Shown here: piece by piece, positions 17,399 through 24,796 of the stretch
Position numbering within the stretch: position 1 is the stretch's first letter
Layout: each line of letters opens with the position of its first letter
DNA from: an uncultured Oscillospiraceae bacterium
GTDB taxonomy: Bacteria; Bacillota; Clostridia; Oscillospirales; Oscillospiraceae
Assembly (NCBI GenBank): GCA_947624385.1
Contig: CANQJZ010000009.1
Span: 1 to 64,000, forward strand
Direction: 5' to 3'
DNA: 64,000 bases
Notes under the pieces: generated by a model
The model's database searches: none
What the model saw: the letters and a program-made list of their open reading frames with translations, nothing else
Told to the model about the DNA's origin: nothing
Made by a program: the position numbers and the translations under genes

Positions 17399-18251
17399 CG
17401 CCGCTCCCCTTTGTCCGTTTCAGCCGGGCCAGCAGCCCTTTTCCTTCGTCCTTCTCTCTGGGCATAAGCTCCTGGCGCAGCAGTTCTTCAAACGTGTCCC
17501 TTGTCAGATGCCGCTTCAAAAGCCCGTCCTCCGCCACGCTGATGGCGCCTGTCTCCTCCGACACGATGACCACCAGCGCGTCGGACCGCTCGCTCATGCC
17601 GATGCCGGCCCTGTGGCGCATGCCCAGGTCCCGGCTCAGGTTGGCGTTCTCGCTCAAGGGCAGCATGCAGCCCGCCGCCGCCACGCGTCCCTCCTTCACG
17701 ATCACCGCGCCGTCGTGCAGCGGCGAGTTGTGGAAGAAGATATTCTTCAAAAGCTCCGCCGACACCAGCGCGTCGATCTGGGTGCCGGAGGCCATCGCGT
17801 CGTTGAGCCTGTTCGTGCGCTCAAAGACGATGAGCGCCCCCGTGCGGCTCTGGGACATGTCCTCGCAGGCGTAGACGGTCTGGCGGATGACCCGCACCAG
17901 CGCTTCCCCGCCCACGTCCCGTCCGAACAGGGAAAACAGCCGGTAAGACCCCACGCGCTCCAGGGCGCGGCGTATCTCCGGCTGGAACAGCACGATCACC
18001 GCCAGCACGCCGATCTCGAACACCTGCCGCAGAATAAAGCTTGTCAGCGTCAGGCGCAGCGCGCTGGACAGGGCCAGCGCCACCAGCAGCAGCAGTATCC
18101 CCTGGGCGACCCGCACAGAGTTGGTCCGCCGGATGAAGGATATGGCGGCGTATATCGCCACCGCCACCAGCAGCACGTCCAGCACATCGGACAAACTCAT
18201 GGACAGGATCAGCCGCAGATTGTCGGTCACGCTTTTTACAAAATCGCTCAT
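17388..18251 (-). CDS. cdaA: Diadenylate cyclase CdaA
   Basis: Makes cyclic di-AMP from two ATP. The 287-residue protein has three transmembrane helices at the N-terminus (about 20-95) and a DAC domain (about 110-255) with DGA (180-182) and RHR (212-214), the hallmark catalytic motifs. A basic tail follows. It is the first gene of the long minus-strand run and has a near-consensus promoter about 50 bases upstream. The ribosome binding site is weak. Confidence 0.96.
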   Translation of the reverse strand: MSDFVKSVTDNLRLILSMSLSDVLDVLLVAVAIYAAISFIRRTNSVRVAQGILLLLVALALSSALRLTLTSFILRQVFEIGVLAVIVLFQPEIRRALERVGSYRLFSLFGRDVGGEALVRVIRQTVYACEDMSQSRTGALIVFERTNRLNDAMASGTQIDALVSAELLKNIFFHNSPLHDGAVIVKEGRVAAAGCMLPLSENANLSRDLGMRHRAGIGMSERSDALVVIVSEETGAISVAEDGLLKRHLTRDTFEELLRQELMPREKDEGKGLLARLKRTKGSGDAR

Positions 18252-18307
18252 ATAACTGGCACCATCGTCATCGTTTTTCCTGTATATCCATTCTGATTCA
18301 ACTTTGT

Positions 18308-18336
18308 ATTATATTACAAAACCCCGCCGTTGGCAA
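18308..18336 (-). promoter_or_regulatory. Sigma-A type promoter of the cdaA operon
   Basis: Minus strand TTGCCA (18336-18331), 17 bases, TATAAT (18313-18308). Transcription would start near 18301, giving a leader of about 50 bases. It is the only clear strong promoter for the operon that runs down to about 0.3 kb, apart from the candidate before the SipL-like gene. Confidence 0.8.
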
Positions 18337-18370
18337 TACAATTTCTCCCAAACCCGCAAAACCCTGCGTG

Positions 18371-19486
18371 CTACGCCAGCGCCAGCAACGCCTCCGCCGC
18401 CGTCAGCGCCTCCCGGCTGGTGTTAAAGGGCGAAAAGCTGAACCGGACCGTCCCGGACGCGAGCGTGCCCGCCGTCTCGTGGGCCAGGGGCGCGCAGTGC
18501 AGCCCCGCCCGCACGGCGATGCCACGCTCCGCCAGACGCGCCGCCACGTCCTCGCAGTCCATGCCGTCCAGCCGGACGGACACAACGCCGGCCTGGTTTT
18601 TCGGGTCATCCGCCCGGAAAAGGTACACCCCGTCCGCGCCGGAAAGCCTCTCGCAAAATACCCGCAGCAGCTCCCGCTCATGGGCCAGCACGGCGTGGCA
18701 GGTCCGCTGCTGCAGCCATTTTACCCCCGCCAGCAGCCCCGCTATCCCCGGCACGTTGTGGGTCCCCGGCTCCAGCCGGTCCGGCAGAAATTCCGGCATG
18801 ACCGCCTCCTGGCTTTGGGACCCGGTGCCGCCGTAGAATAGCGGCGTCACATCCTCGTCCCGGCACAGCAGCACGCCGGTGCCCTGGGGACCCAACAGCC
18901 CCTTGTGCCCGGGCATAGCCGCGAAGGCGCAGCCCAGGGACTCAAAGTCCAGCCCCACACTGCCCGCGCTCTGGGACGCGTCCACAATGAGGGGCACCCC
19001 CTGCTCCCGGCAAAGCGCCGCGATACGCTCCACCGGCAGGATATAGCCGAACACGTTGGACACATGGGTACACACCGCCGCCTTTGCCCCCGGCAGCAGC
19101 TCCCGGAAGGCCCGCACCATGTCCTCCGGCCGGAACAGGGGCGAGCGCGCCACCCGTATATCCGCGCCCAGCCCGTGCAGAGGCCGCCACACGGCGTTGT
19201 GCTCATACCCGGAGATCACCACCTTATCCCCCGGCCCCACCAGGCTCCGGATGGCGATATTGAGCCCATGGGTGGCGCTGGACGTGAACACCACCCTTGC
19301 CGGGTCCCGCATGCAGAAAAGGTCCGCCAGCGCCAACCGGCAGTCCAGCAGCGTATCTGCCGCCAGCATGGCGCTTTCGTACCCGCCCCGGCCGGGGCTT
19401 GACATGGTCCGCATGGCCTCCGACACCGCGTATCGGACCGAGGCCGGCTTCAAAAACGACGTGGCGGCGCTGTCAAGATAGATCAT
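18371..19486 (-). CDS. Class V aminotransferase, cysteine desulfurase-like (EF2568 type)
   Basis: A 371-residue PLP enzyme beginning MIYLDSAATSFLKP with MSSPGRGGYE, which resembles the EF2568 group of cysteine desulfurase relatives. The Schiff-base lysine is in MPGHKGLLGPQGTG, and the reactive cysteine is present in RAGLHCAP, as in SufS-type enzymes. It may release sulfur or selenium from (seleno)cysteine. The EF2568 group is known from clusters for selenium-dependent molybdenum hydroxylases, but no such hydroxylase gene is seen in this window. ATG at 19486 overlaps the DUF3343 stop by four bases. Confidence 0.9.
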   Translation of the reverse strand: MIYLDSAATSFLKPASVRYAVSEAMRTMSSPGRGGYESAMLAADTLLDCRLALADLFCMRDPARVVFTSSATHGLNIAIRSLVGPGDKVVISGYEHNAVWRPLHGLGADIRVARSPLFRPEDMVRAFRELLPGAKAAVCTHVSNVFGYILPVERIAALCREQGVPLIVDASQSAGSVGLDFESLGCAFAAMPGHKGLLGPQGTGVLLCRDEDVTPLFYGGTGSQSQEAVMPEFLPDRLEPGTHNVPGIAGLLAGVKWLQQRTCHAVLAHERELLRVFCERLSGADGVYLFRADDPKNQAGVVSVRLDGMDCEDVAARLAERGIAVRAGLHCAPLAHETAGTLASGTVRFSFSPFNTSREALTAAEALLALA

Positions 19487-19731
19487 TCCGACACCTCCAG
19501 CGTTCCGTCCGGATGGCGCAGGATGGTCCGCTCCGGCGTAAGGCCCGCGCCGGTGAGCAGGTGCAGGGCCCAGTCCCGGTTCCGGGCCGCCACGATCACG
19601 CAGTAGGCGCACCCCCGTGTTGCGGCCGCCTTGGGCACGCGGGAGACCGTTCCCGTCACGCCCGCCCGCTCCAGCACCCGGGACGCCCGCTGGGCATAGG
19701 TCAGGCTCCGGAATGTCAGTAAATATTGCAT
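19483..19731 (-). CDS. DUF3343 family protein (putative Se/S carrier)
   Basis: An 82-residue protein starting MQYLLTFRSLTYAQRASRVL, with cysteines in TRGCAYCVIV. This is the DUF3343 fold, described as a putative selenium or sulfur carrier and often encoded next to cysteine desulfurases. The ATG at 19731 is chosen because GGGAGG stands 7 bases upstream. That ribosome binding site is part of a strong hairpin. Translational overlap with the desulfurase-like gene supports a donor-carrier pair. Confidence 0.85.
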   Translation of the reverse strand: MQYLLTFRSLTYAQRASRVLERAGVTGTVSRVPKAAATRGCAYCVIVAARNRDWALHLLTGAGLTPERTILRHPDGTLEVSE

Positions 19732-19738
19732 AAAACAA

Positions 19739-19776
19739 CCTCCCGCCAATGGTCACAGGCCATTGTATGCGGGAGG
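19739..19776 (-). terminator. Hairpin between ispF and the DUF3343 gene, containing the latter's ribosome binding site
   Basis: On the minus strand CCTCCCGC (19776-19769) pairs with GCGGGAGG (19746-19739), extended inside by CAATGG with CCATTG, and is followed by TTGTTTT. It can act as the terminator of ispD-ispF, yet its 3' arm holds the GGGAGG that serves the DUF3343 start, so folding would both end transcription and hide the site. Confidence 0.65.
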
Positions 19777-19794
19777 CGGTCTGATTGGTCCGTC

Positions 19795-20262
19795 TCAGAC
19801 CAGCAGCGCCACCGCGTGGGCGCTGATGCCCTCGCCGGCGCCGGTGAAGCCCATGTGTTCCTCTGTCGTGGCCTTCACGCTGACAGCGGAAACGTCCACG
19901 TCCAGGTCTGCGGCGATGTTCTCACGCATTTTGTCTATGTACGGCGCCAGCTTGGGCCGCTGGGCGATCACGGTCACGTCGCAGTTTTCCACGCGGTAGC
20001 CGGCCTCACGGACCGTCCGGACCGCCCCGCGCAAAATGACGCGGCTGTCGATGCCCTCCGTGGCCGGGTCACTGTCGGGGAACAGCTTTCCGATGTCCCC
20101 CAATGCCGCCGCGCCCAATATGGCGTCCGCCAGCGCGTGCAGCAGCACGTCCGCGTCCGAGTGGCCCAACAGCCCCTTTTCAAATGGTATCTCCACCCCG
20201 CCCAGTATAAGCTTTCTGCCTTCTGTCAGCCGGTGGGCGTCATAACCGTGTCCGATCCTCAT
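19795..20262 (-). CDS. ispF: 2-C-methyl-D-erythritol 2,4-cyclodiphosphate synthase
   Basis: Fifth step of the MEP isoprenoid pathway. The 155-residue sequence starts [12 protein letters not shown] with the metal-binding Asp and His, and shows [24 protein letters not shown] and the C-terminal [15 protein letters not shown]. The length is typical. ATG overlaps the ispD stop by four bases; the two enzymes act two steps apart in the same pathway and are often paired or fused. Confidence 0.97.
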   Translation of the reverse strand: MRIGHGYDAHRLTEGRKLILGGVEIPFEKGLLGHSDADVLLHALADAILGAAALGDIGKLFPDSDPATEGIDSRVILRGAVRTVREAGYRVENCDVTVIAQRPKLAPYIDKMRENIAADLDVDVSAVSVKATTEEHMGFTGAGEGISAHAVALLV

Positions 20263-20996
20263 TGCATTTCCCTCTCCTGCCAGATAAGCCGCGCCAGACG
20301 CAGGTCCAGCGGCGTGGTGATCTTGATATTTTCCTCGCTGCCCTGGGATAGGGCGATCCTGCCCCCGATGCGCTCCACCGCCGCGCAGTCGTCGGTGACC
20401 TCCGGTGCGTTTTCCGCCGCGTCCAGCAGCGCCCCGCGGATGAGGTCGGCCTGGAAGCACTGGGGCGTCTGGGCCGCATATAAATGGGCCCGGTCGGGCG
20501 TACCCGTGACCATGCCCTTATCCGCCACCTTTACCGTGTCCCGCACCGGCACGGCCGGCACCGCCGCCGTATGGCGATAGGCGGCCCACAGCGCGTCCAT
20601 GACGATCTTCTCCGTCACAAGAGGTCTGGCCCCGTCGTGGATGGCGATGAGCTCCGCCTCCGGCGGCACGGCCATCACCCCCGCGAGGCAGGACTGGGCC
20701 CGCGTCTCGCCGCCGGGGACCACCGCCGCCAGCTTGCCTATACCGTATTGACGGCACAGGTCACGCACCGCGTCCACGCTCTCCCGTCTTGCGGCGACCA
20801 CGATGGCCTTGACCGCCTCCGTACCCTCAAAGGCCAGCAGCGTCCGGGCCAGCACGGGCATGCCGCCCAGGTCCTCCGCCAGCTTATCGCCGCCGAAGCG
20901 GGTCCCGGAGCCCCCCGCCACGATCACCGCCGCCGCGTATGGCAGCCGCCCCGCCTTCATCTTATCCGAAATCGCGCCCATACCCATCCTCAACAT
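20259..20996 (-). CDS. ispD: 2-C-methyl-D-erythritol 4-phosphate cytidylyltransferase
   Basis: Third step of the MEP pathway, coupling MEP to CTP. The nucleotide-binding motif [25 protein letters not shown] and the C-terminal region are as in IspD. Three candidate starts lie close together (20996, 20987, 20981); the first gives 245 residues, while the GAGG within the first codons would suit a slightly later ATG. A near-perfect promoter lies about 28 bases upstream on the minus strand. Confidence 0.95.
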   Translation of the reverse strand: MLRMGMGAISDKMKAGRLPYAAAVIVAGGSGTRFGGDKLAEDLGGMPVLARTLLAFEGTEAVKAIVVAARRESVDAVRDLCRQYGIGKLAAVVPGGETRAQSCLAGVMAVPPEAELIAIHDGARPLVTEKIVMDALWAAYRHTAAVPAVPVRDTVKVADKGMVTGTPDRAHLYAAQTPQCFQADLIRGALLDAAENAPEVTDDCAAVERIGGRIALSQGSEENIKITTPLDLRLARLIWQEREMQ

Positions 20997-21023
20997 ATCC
21001 GCCGAATTTGTCCCATATAGTGG

Positions 21024-21052
21024 ATTATAACCATTTTGCGCGCTTTACGCAA
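21024..21052 (-). promoter_or_regulatory. Sigma-A type promoter of ispD-ispF
   Basis: Minus strand TTGCGT (21052-21047), 17 bases, TATAAT (21029-21024). The start of transcription would be near 21017. The -35 box sits just in front of, and would overlap, the first codons of any SpoVB-like reading that began at the TTG at 21036, which is one reason to place that gene's start at 21057. Confidence 0.7.
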
Positions 21053-21056
21053 GGGC

Positions 21057-22568
21057 ATGGGAGGGATCGGCTTGCTGCGGGACAGGACCCTGGCCTTCAA
21101 CACGGCGCTGCTCACCGCCTCCGGGCTTGTCATGCGGTTCGTGGGCATGATCTGGCAGATCTGGCTGGTGAGCCGCATCGGCGAGGCCGGCATCGGCCTT
21201 TTTCAACTGGTCATGAGCGTGAACGCCCTGGCCGTGACAGTGGCCATGTCGGGCAGCCGCTACGCCGTCACTCGGCTCGTGAGCGAGGAACGTGGCCTGG
21301 AAAGGCCGAACGGCGCGGCCCAGGCTCTGGGCGAGACCATGCTGTACGGCCTCTTTTTCGGCTTAGCCGCCGGGCTCATCCTCATGCTCACGGCGGAACC
21401 CCTGGGCTTTCTCTGGCTGGAGGACGCCCGGACCGTGCGGCCGCTGTTCATCCTGGCCCTCACCATGCCGCTGACCGGCCTGGACTCGGTCATGCACGGG
21501 TACTTCACCGCCGTTGGCCGGGTGTGGAAGAGCGTGTCCGTGTCCGTGTGCCAGCAGCTTCTCACCATCGGCGTGACCGCGTGCGTGCTGCTGGTCGGCC
21601 CGGCGGCTGACCTGGAATTTGCCGTGGCGGGCATCACCGCCGGCGCGCTGATCGGCGAGGCGTTCGGCCTTATGGCGCTTGGCGCGGCCTACGCCATCGA
21701 CCGGCGAAAGCACGGCATCGTCCGGGATAAGTCCCTCCCGCCTGTGTCTGGCATGACGCGGCGGCTTCTGACCATCGCCCTGCCCCTCGCGGCGGCGTCC
21801 TATGCCCGCAGCGGCCTTTCCACGCTCCAGCATCTGTTGGTGCCCCGGGGCCTTCGTTCCTCCGGCCTGACGGCGGAGCGGGCTCTGGCCGGTTACGGGG
21901 TGATCCAGGGGATGGCGCTGCCGGTGGTGCTGTTCCCCTCCTGCCTGATGATGGCCGTGGCGGAGCTGATCGTGCCCAAGCTCACGGAGCGGCAAATGCG
22001 TGGTCAGACCGACTCCATCCGCCAGGTGACGGAGGACGTGCTGTGGAAGAGCCTGCTGTTCAGCGCCATCACCGCCAGCCTCTTTTTGTCCCTGGGGGAC
22101 AGTCTGGGCCTGGCCCTTTACGACTCCCCCCAGGCCGGGCGATACATTCAAATTTTCGCCTGCATCGTGCCGGTCATGTACATGGATATGGCAGCGGATG
22201 GGTGCCTGAAGGGCCTGGGCGAGATGCTGTTCTGCATGGCGGTCAATATCGCGGACGTGGGCCTTTCCGCGCTGTTGGTCTGGCTGCTGCTGCCCCGCTG
22301 GGGCCTGGGAGCTTATATCTTCGTCATATGCTTCACGGAGGTGTTCAACTTCGCCCTGAGCCTGTGGCGGCTTTGGAAAGTCTCCGGCGTGCGTCTGCCC
22401 TTGCGGCGCGTGCTATACGCGGCGCTGGCGGCGGTCATAAGCGGCGCTTTGGCACGTTTCGTGGGCACTTTTACCGGCGCGGATGGCAGCCTGTGGGCGC
22501 TGGCACTTTCCATGACGGCGGGGCTGGGACTGTACGCCCTGGCCCTGAGGGGACGGCTTGACCTTTGA
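21057..22568 (+). CDS. spoVB: SpoVB-like polysaccharide/lipid flippase (MOP superfamily)
   Basis: A membrane protein of about 503 residues with some 13-14 hydrophobic helices, in the MATE/MOP flippase superfamily. The N-terminus (LAFNTALLTASGLVMRFVGM) and the oligosaccharide-flippase pattern match stage V sporulation protein B, which works in spore cortex precursor export; other flippases such as MurJ-like or Wzx-like proteins cannot be excluded. The start is uncertain: ATG at 21057 is preferred, TTG at 21036 is in frame with no good ribosome binding site. It is followed closely by the CoaX-like gene. Confidence 0.85.
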   Translation: MGGIGLLRDRTLAFNTALLTASGLVMRFVGMIWQIWLVSRIGEAGIGLFQLVMSVNALAVTVAMSGSRYAVTRLVSEERGLERPNGAAQALGETMLYGLFFGLAAGLILMLTAEPLGFLWLEDARTVRPLFILALTMPLTGLDSVMHGYFTAVGRVWKSVSVSVCQQLLTIGVTACVLLVGPAADLEFAVAGITAGALIGEAFGLMALGAAYAIDRRKHGIVRDKSLPPVSGMTRRLLTIALPLAAASYARSGLSTLQHLLVPRGLRSSGLTAERALAGYGVIQGMALPVVLFPSCLMMAVAELIVPKLTERQMRGQTDSIRQVTEDVLWKSLLFSAITASLFLSLGDSLGLALYDSPQAGRYIQIFACIVPVMYMDMAADGCLKGLGEMLFCMAVNIADVGLSALLVWLLLPRWGLGAYIFVICFTEVFNFALSLWRLWKVSGVRLPLRRVLYAALAAVISGALARFVGTFTGADGSLWALALSMTAGLGLYALALRGRLDL

Positions 22569-22614
22569 CAGCGGCAATTGAATATGATAAGCTATGGGCG
22601 GGAAGTGATGGAAA

Positions 22615-23388
22615 ATGCTTTTGACCGTTGATCTGTCCAACAGCCGCATCACCCTGGCGGGCCTGGAGGACGGCGCCGTGCGCTTTTCCTGCCAGATGGC
22701 CACCGTCAAGACACGCACAGCGGACGAGTACGCGGCGCTGATGCAGCTGCTTCTGACCCGCCAGGGCGCGGACTGCGCCGCGCTGGACGGGTGCATCCTG
22801 GCGTCCGTGGTGCCGGAGCTGACGCTGGTGCTGCGCCAGGGGCTGGAGCTTTTGACCGGCATCGCCCCCATGGTGGTGGGTCCGGGCGTAAAGACGGGCC
22901 TGAACATCCGCCTGGACGACCCCTCCGAGCTGGGGGGCGACTTTGTGGCGGCCGCCGTAGCGGCCCAGGCGGACTATCCCCTGCCCGTCATAACCGTGGA
23001 TATGGACACCGCCATCGGCCTGGGCGTCACCGACGGCCAGGGCCGGTACATCGGCGGCGTCATCGCACCGGGCGTGCTGGCCTCCGCCGCCGCCCTCACC
23101 AGTCGGGCCTCCCTGCTGCACAACGTGGTCCTGAAGGCCCCCAGCCATATCATCTGCAAGAACACCGACGAAAGCATGCGCTCCGGCATCATCTACGGCG
23201 CCGCCGCCATGCTGGACGGGCTTCTGGCCGGGATGGAGGAGGAACTGGGCGGGCCGGCCACGGTAGTGGCCACCGGCGTGTGGGCCCCCGCCGTCATCCC
23301 CTGCTGTCGCCGGAAAGATATTCATTTAGACGGCGACCTTATCCACCGCGGGCTGTGGCTCATTTGGAAGAAAAACCAAAAATCCTGA
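22615..23388 (+). CDS. coaX: Type III pantothenate kinase homologue with altered motifs
   Basis: A 257-residue protein with the ASKHA fold of CoaX, which phosphorylates pantothenate at the start of CoA synthesis. Family landmarks are recognisable: GLNIRLDDPSELGGDFV (95-111), GRYIGGVIAPG and GIIYGAAAMLDGLL. However, the N-terminal phosphate loop is DLSNS (6-10) rather than the usual DxGNT, the GADR motif reads GGDF (107-110), keeping only the aspartate, and the second phosphate motif reads DMDTA. It may be a paralogue with a shifted or lost activity. It ends in front of a strong terminator. Confidence 0.8.
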   Translation: MLLTVDLSNSRITLAGLEDGAVRFSCQMATVKTRTADEYAALMQLLLTRQGADCAALDGCILASVVPELTLVLRQGLELLTGIAPMVVGPGVKTGLNIRLDDPSELGGDFVAAAVAAQADYPLPVITVDMDTAIGLGVTDGQGRYIGGVIAPGVLASAAALTSRASLLHNVVLKAPSHIICKNTDESMRSGIIYGAAAMLDGLLAGMEEELGGPATVVATGVWAPAVIPCCRRKDIHLDGDLIHRGLWLIWKKNQKS

Positions 23389-23404
23389 AAATCAATAAAT
23401 AATC

Positions 23405-23435
23405 ACCGGCAGCGGACCATCCGCTGCCGGTTTTT
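23405..23435 (+). terminator. Bidirectional intrinsic terminator after coaX
   Basis: ACCGGCAGCGGA (23405-23416) pairs perfectly with TCCGCTGCCGGT (23420-23431), followed on the plus strand by a run of five T. On the minus strand the same stem is followed by GATTATTTATT, so it can also end the gltA transcript. Confidence 0.9.
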
Positions 23436-23454
23436 ATGCAATGGTAACAAGTTC

Positions 23455-24783
23455 TTACTGATGGGGATTTTCCTGTATGTACTTGTGGATACCGGCCGCC
23501 GCGGCGCGGCCCGCCGTCATAGCGCCGATGACCGTGCCCACGCCGGTCACCGCGTCGCCCCCGGCGAACACGCCCACCCGGCTGGTGGCGCAGCTCACCG
23601 GGTCCGCGGCGATGCCGCCGGATTCCGTGGCACCCAGACCCGGCGTGGTGTGCAGCAGCAGCGGGTCCGGTCCCGTGCCCACGGCCACGATAACGGTGTC
23701 CGCCGCCAGCTCATCCGGCCCGGAGCCTGACAGCTTCAGCGCCCGCACCCGGCCGTCCTCCCCGGCCAGTATCTCTGTCACCTTCGTCTCAGGCAAAAAT
23801 ACCACGCCCTCGTCCTGGGCGCGCCTGACCTCTTCCCGGCGGGCTGGCAATGCTTCCACAGGCTTTGTACACGCCACCCGTGCGTCCGCCGCCCCTAAGC
23901 GCAGCGCCGTTCTGGCCGCGTCCACGGCCATATCCCCGTCGCCCACGACGGCCACGTGCTTGCCCGCCATCACGCCGGCTGCCAGCTCCTCTGAGCGCAT
24001 CAGCAGGTCCTTGGCCGACAGCACCCCCGGCAGGTCCTCGCCGGGCACGTTCAGCTTTAATAGCATGCCAGCCCCGGAGCCGATGAACACCGCCTCGAAG
24101 CCCTGTTCAAACAGCGCGTCCACGCTGTCGGCCTTGCCCACGGTGGACTCGGTGACGATCTCCACCCCCAGGTTTTCCAGCCGCACGATCTCCATCTCCA
24201 CCACGGACCGCGGCAGACGAAACGCCGGGATGCCCAGCATCATCCGGCCCCCTGCCCTGTCCATGGATTCGTACACGGTCACCTCATAGCCCAGCCGGAC
24301 CAGCTCGCCCGCACATGTCAATCCCGCGGGCCCGGAGCCGATCACCGCCACCCGGTGGCCGTTGGGCTCGGCGTACTCATCGTCGGGCGATGGCCCGCCG
24401 TTTTGGATGTGCCAGTCGGCCGTGAACCGCTCCAGGCAGCCGATGGCCACCGGCTCGCCCTTGATGCCCCGGATGCACCGGCCCTCACACAGGCTCTCCT
24501 GAGGGCACACCCGGCCGCACACTGCTGGCAGGTTGCTCACGGCAAAAAGCGTGTCATAAGCGCCCTTGAAGTCCCCCTCCGCCACCTTGGCGATAAAGGC
24601 CGGGATAGGCACCGCCATGGGGCAGCCCTGCACGCACCGAGGCTCCTTGCAGTTCAAACACCGCTTCGCCTCGTCGATGGCCGCCTCCGCCGAATACCCC
24701 AGCGCCGCCTCGTCAAAGTTGCCCAGCCGCGCCCTGGGGTCCTGCTCGGGCATGGGGTTTTTGTCCATGCGCATGTTCGCCAT
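23455..24783 (-). CDS. gltA: NADPH-dependent glutamate synthase, homotetrameric type (GltA)
   Basis: A 442-residue flavoprotein related to the small subunit of glutamate synthase. An N-terminal double [4Fe-4S] domain (CLNCKEPRCVQGCP, then CGRVCPQESLCEGRC) precedes FAD (VIGSGPAGL) and NAD(P)H (VVGDGDMAVD) binding domains. Family members in anaerobes are called GltA, or serve as the NfnB/SudB-like subunit of electron-bifurcating complexes; no partner subunit is encoded next to it here. A GGGAGG site precedes ATG at 24783. It follows murF by 13 bases. Confidence 0.88.
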   Translation of the reverse strand: MANMRMDKNPMPEQDPRARLGNFDEAALGYSAEAAIDEAKRCLNCKEPRCVQGCPMAVPIPAFIAKVAEGDFKGAYDTLFAVSNLPAVCGRVCPQESLCEGRCIRGIKGEPVAIGCLERFTADWHIQNGGPSPDDEYAEPNGHRVAVIGSGPAGLTCAGELVRLGYEVTVYESMDRAGGRMMLGIPAFRLPRSVVEMEIVRLENLGVEIVTESTVGKADSVDALFEQGFEAVFIGSGAGMLLKLNVPGEDLPGVLSAKDLLMRSEELAAGVMAGKHVAVVGDGDMAVDAARTALRLGAADARVACTKPVEALPARREEVRRAQDEGVVFLPETKVTEILAGEDGRVRALKLSGSGPDELAADTVIVAVGTGPDPLLLHTTPGLGATESGGIAADPVSCATSRVGVFAGGDAVTGVGTVIGAMTAGRAAAAGIHKYIQENPHQ

Positions 24784-24796
24784 GATGTGCCTCCCG

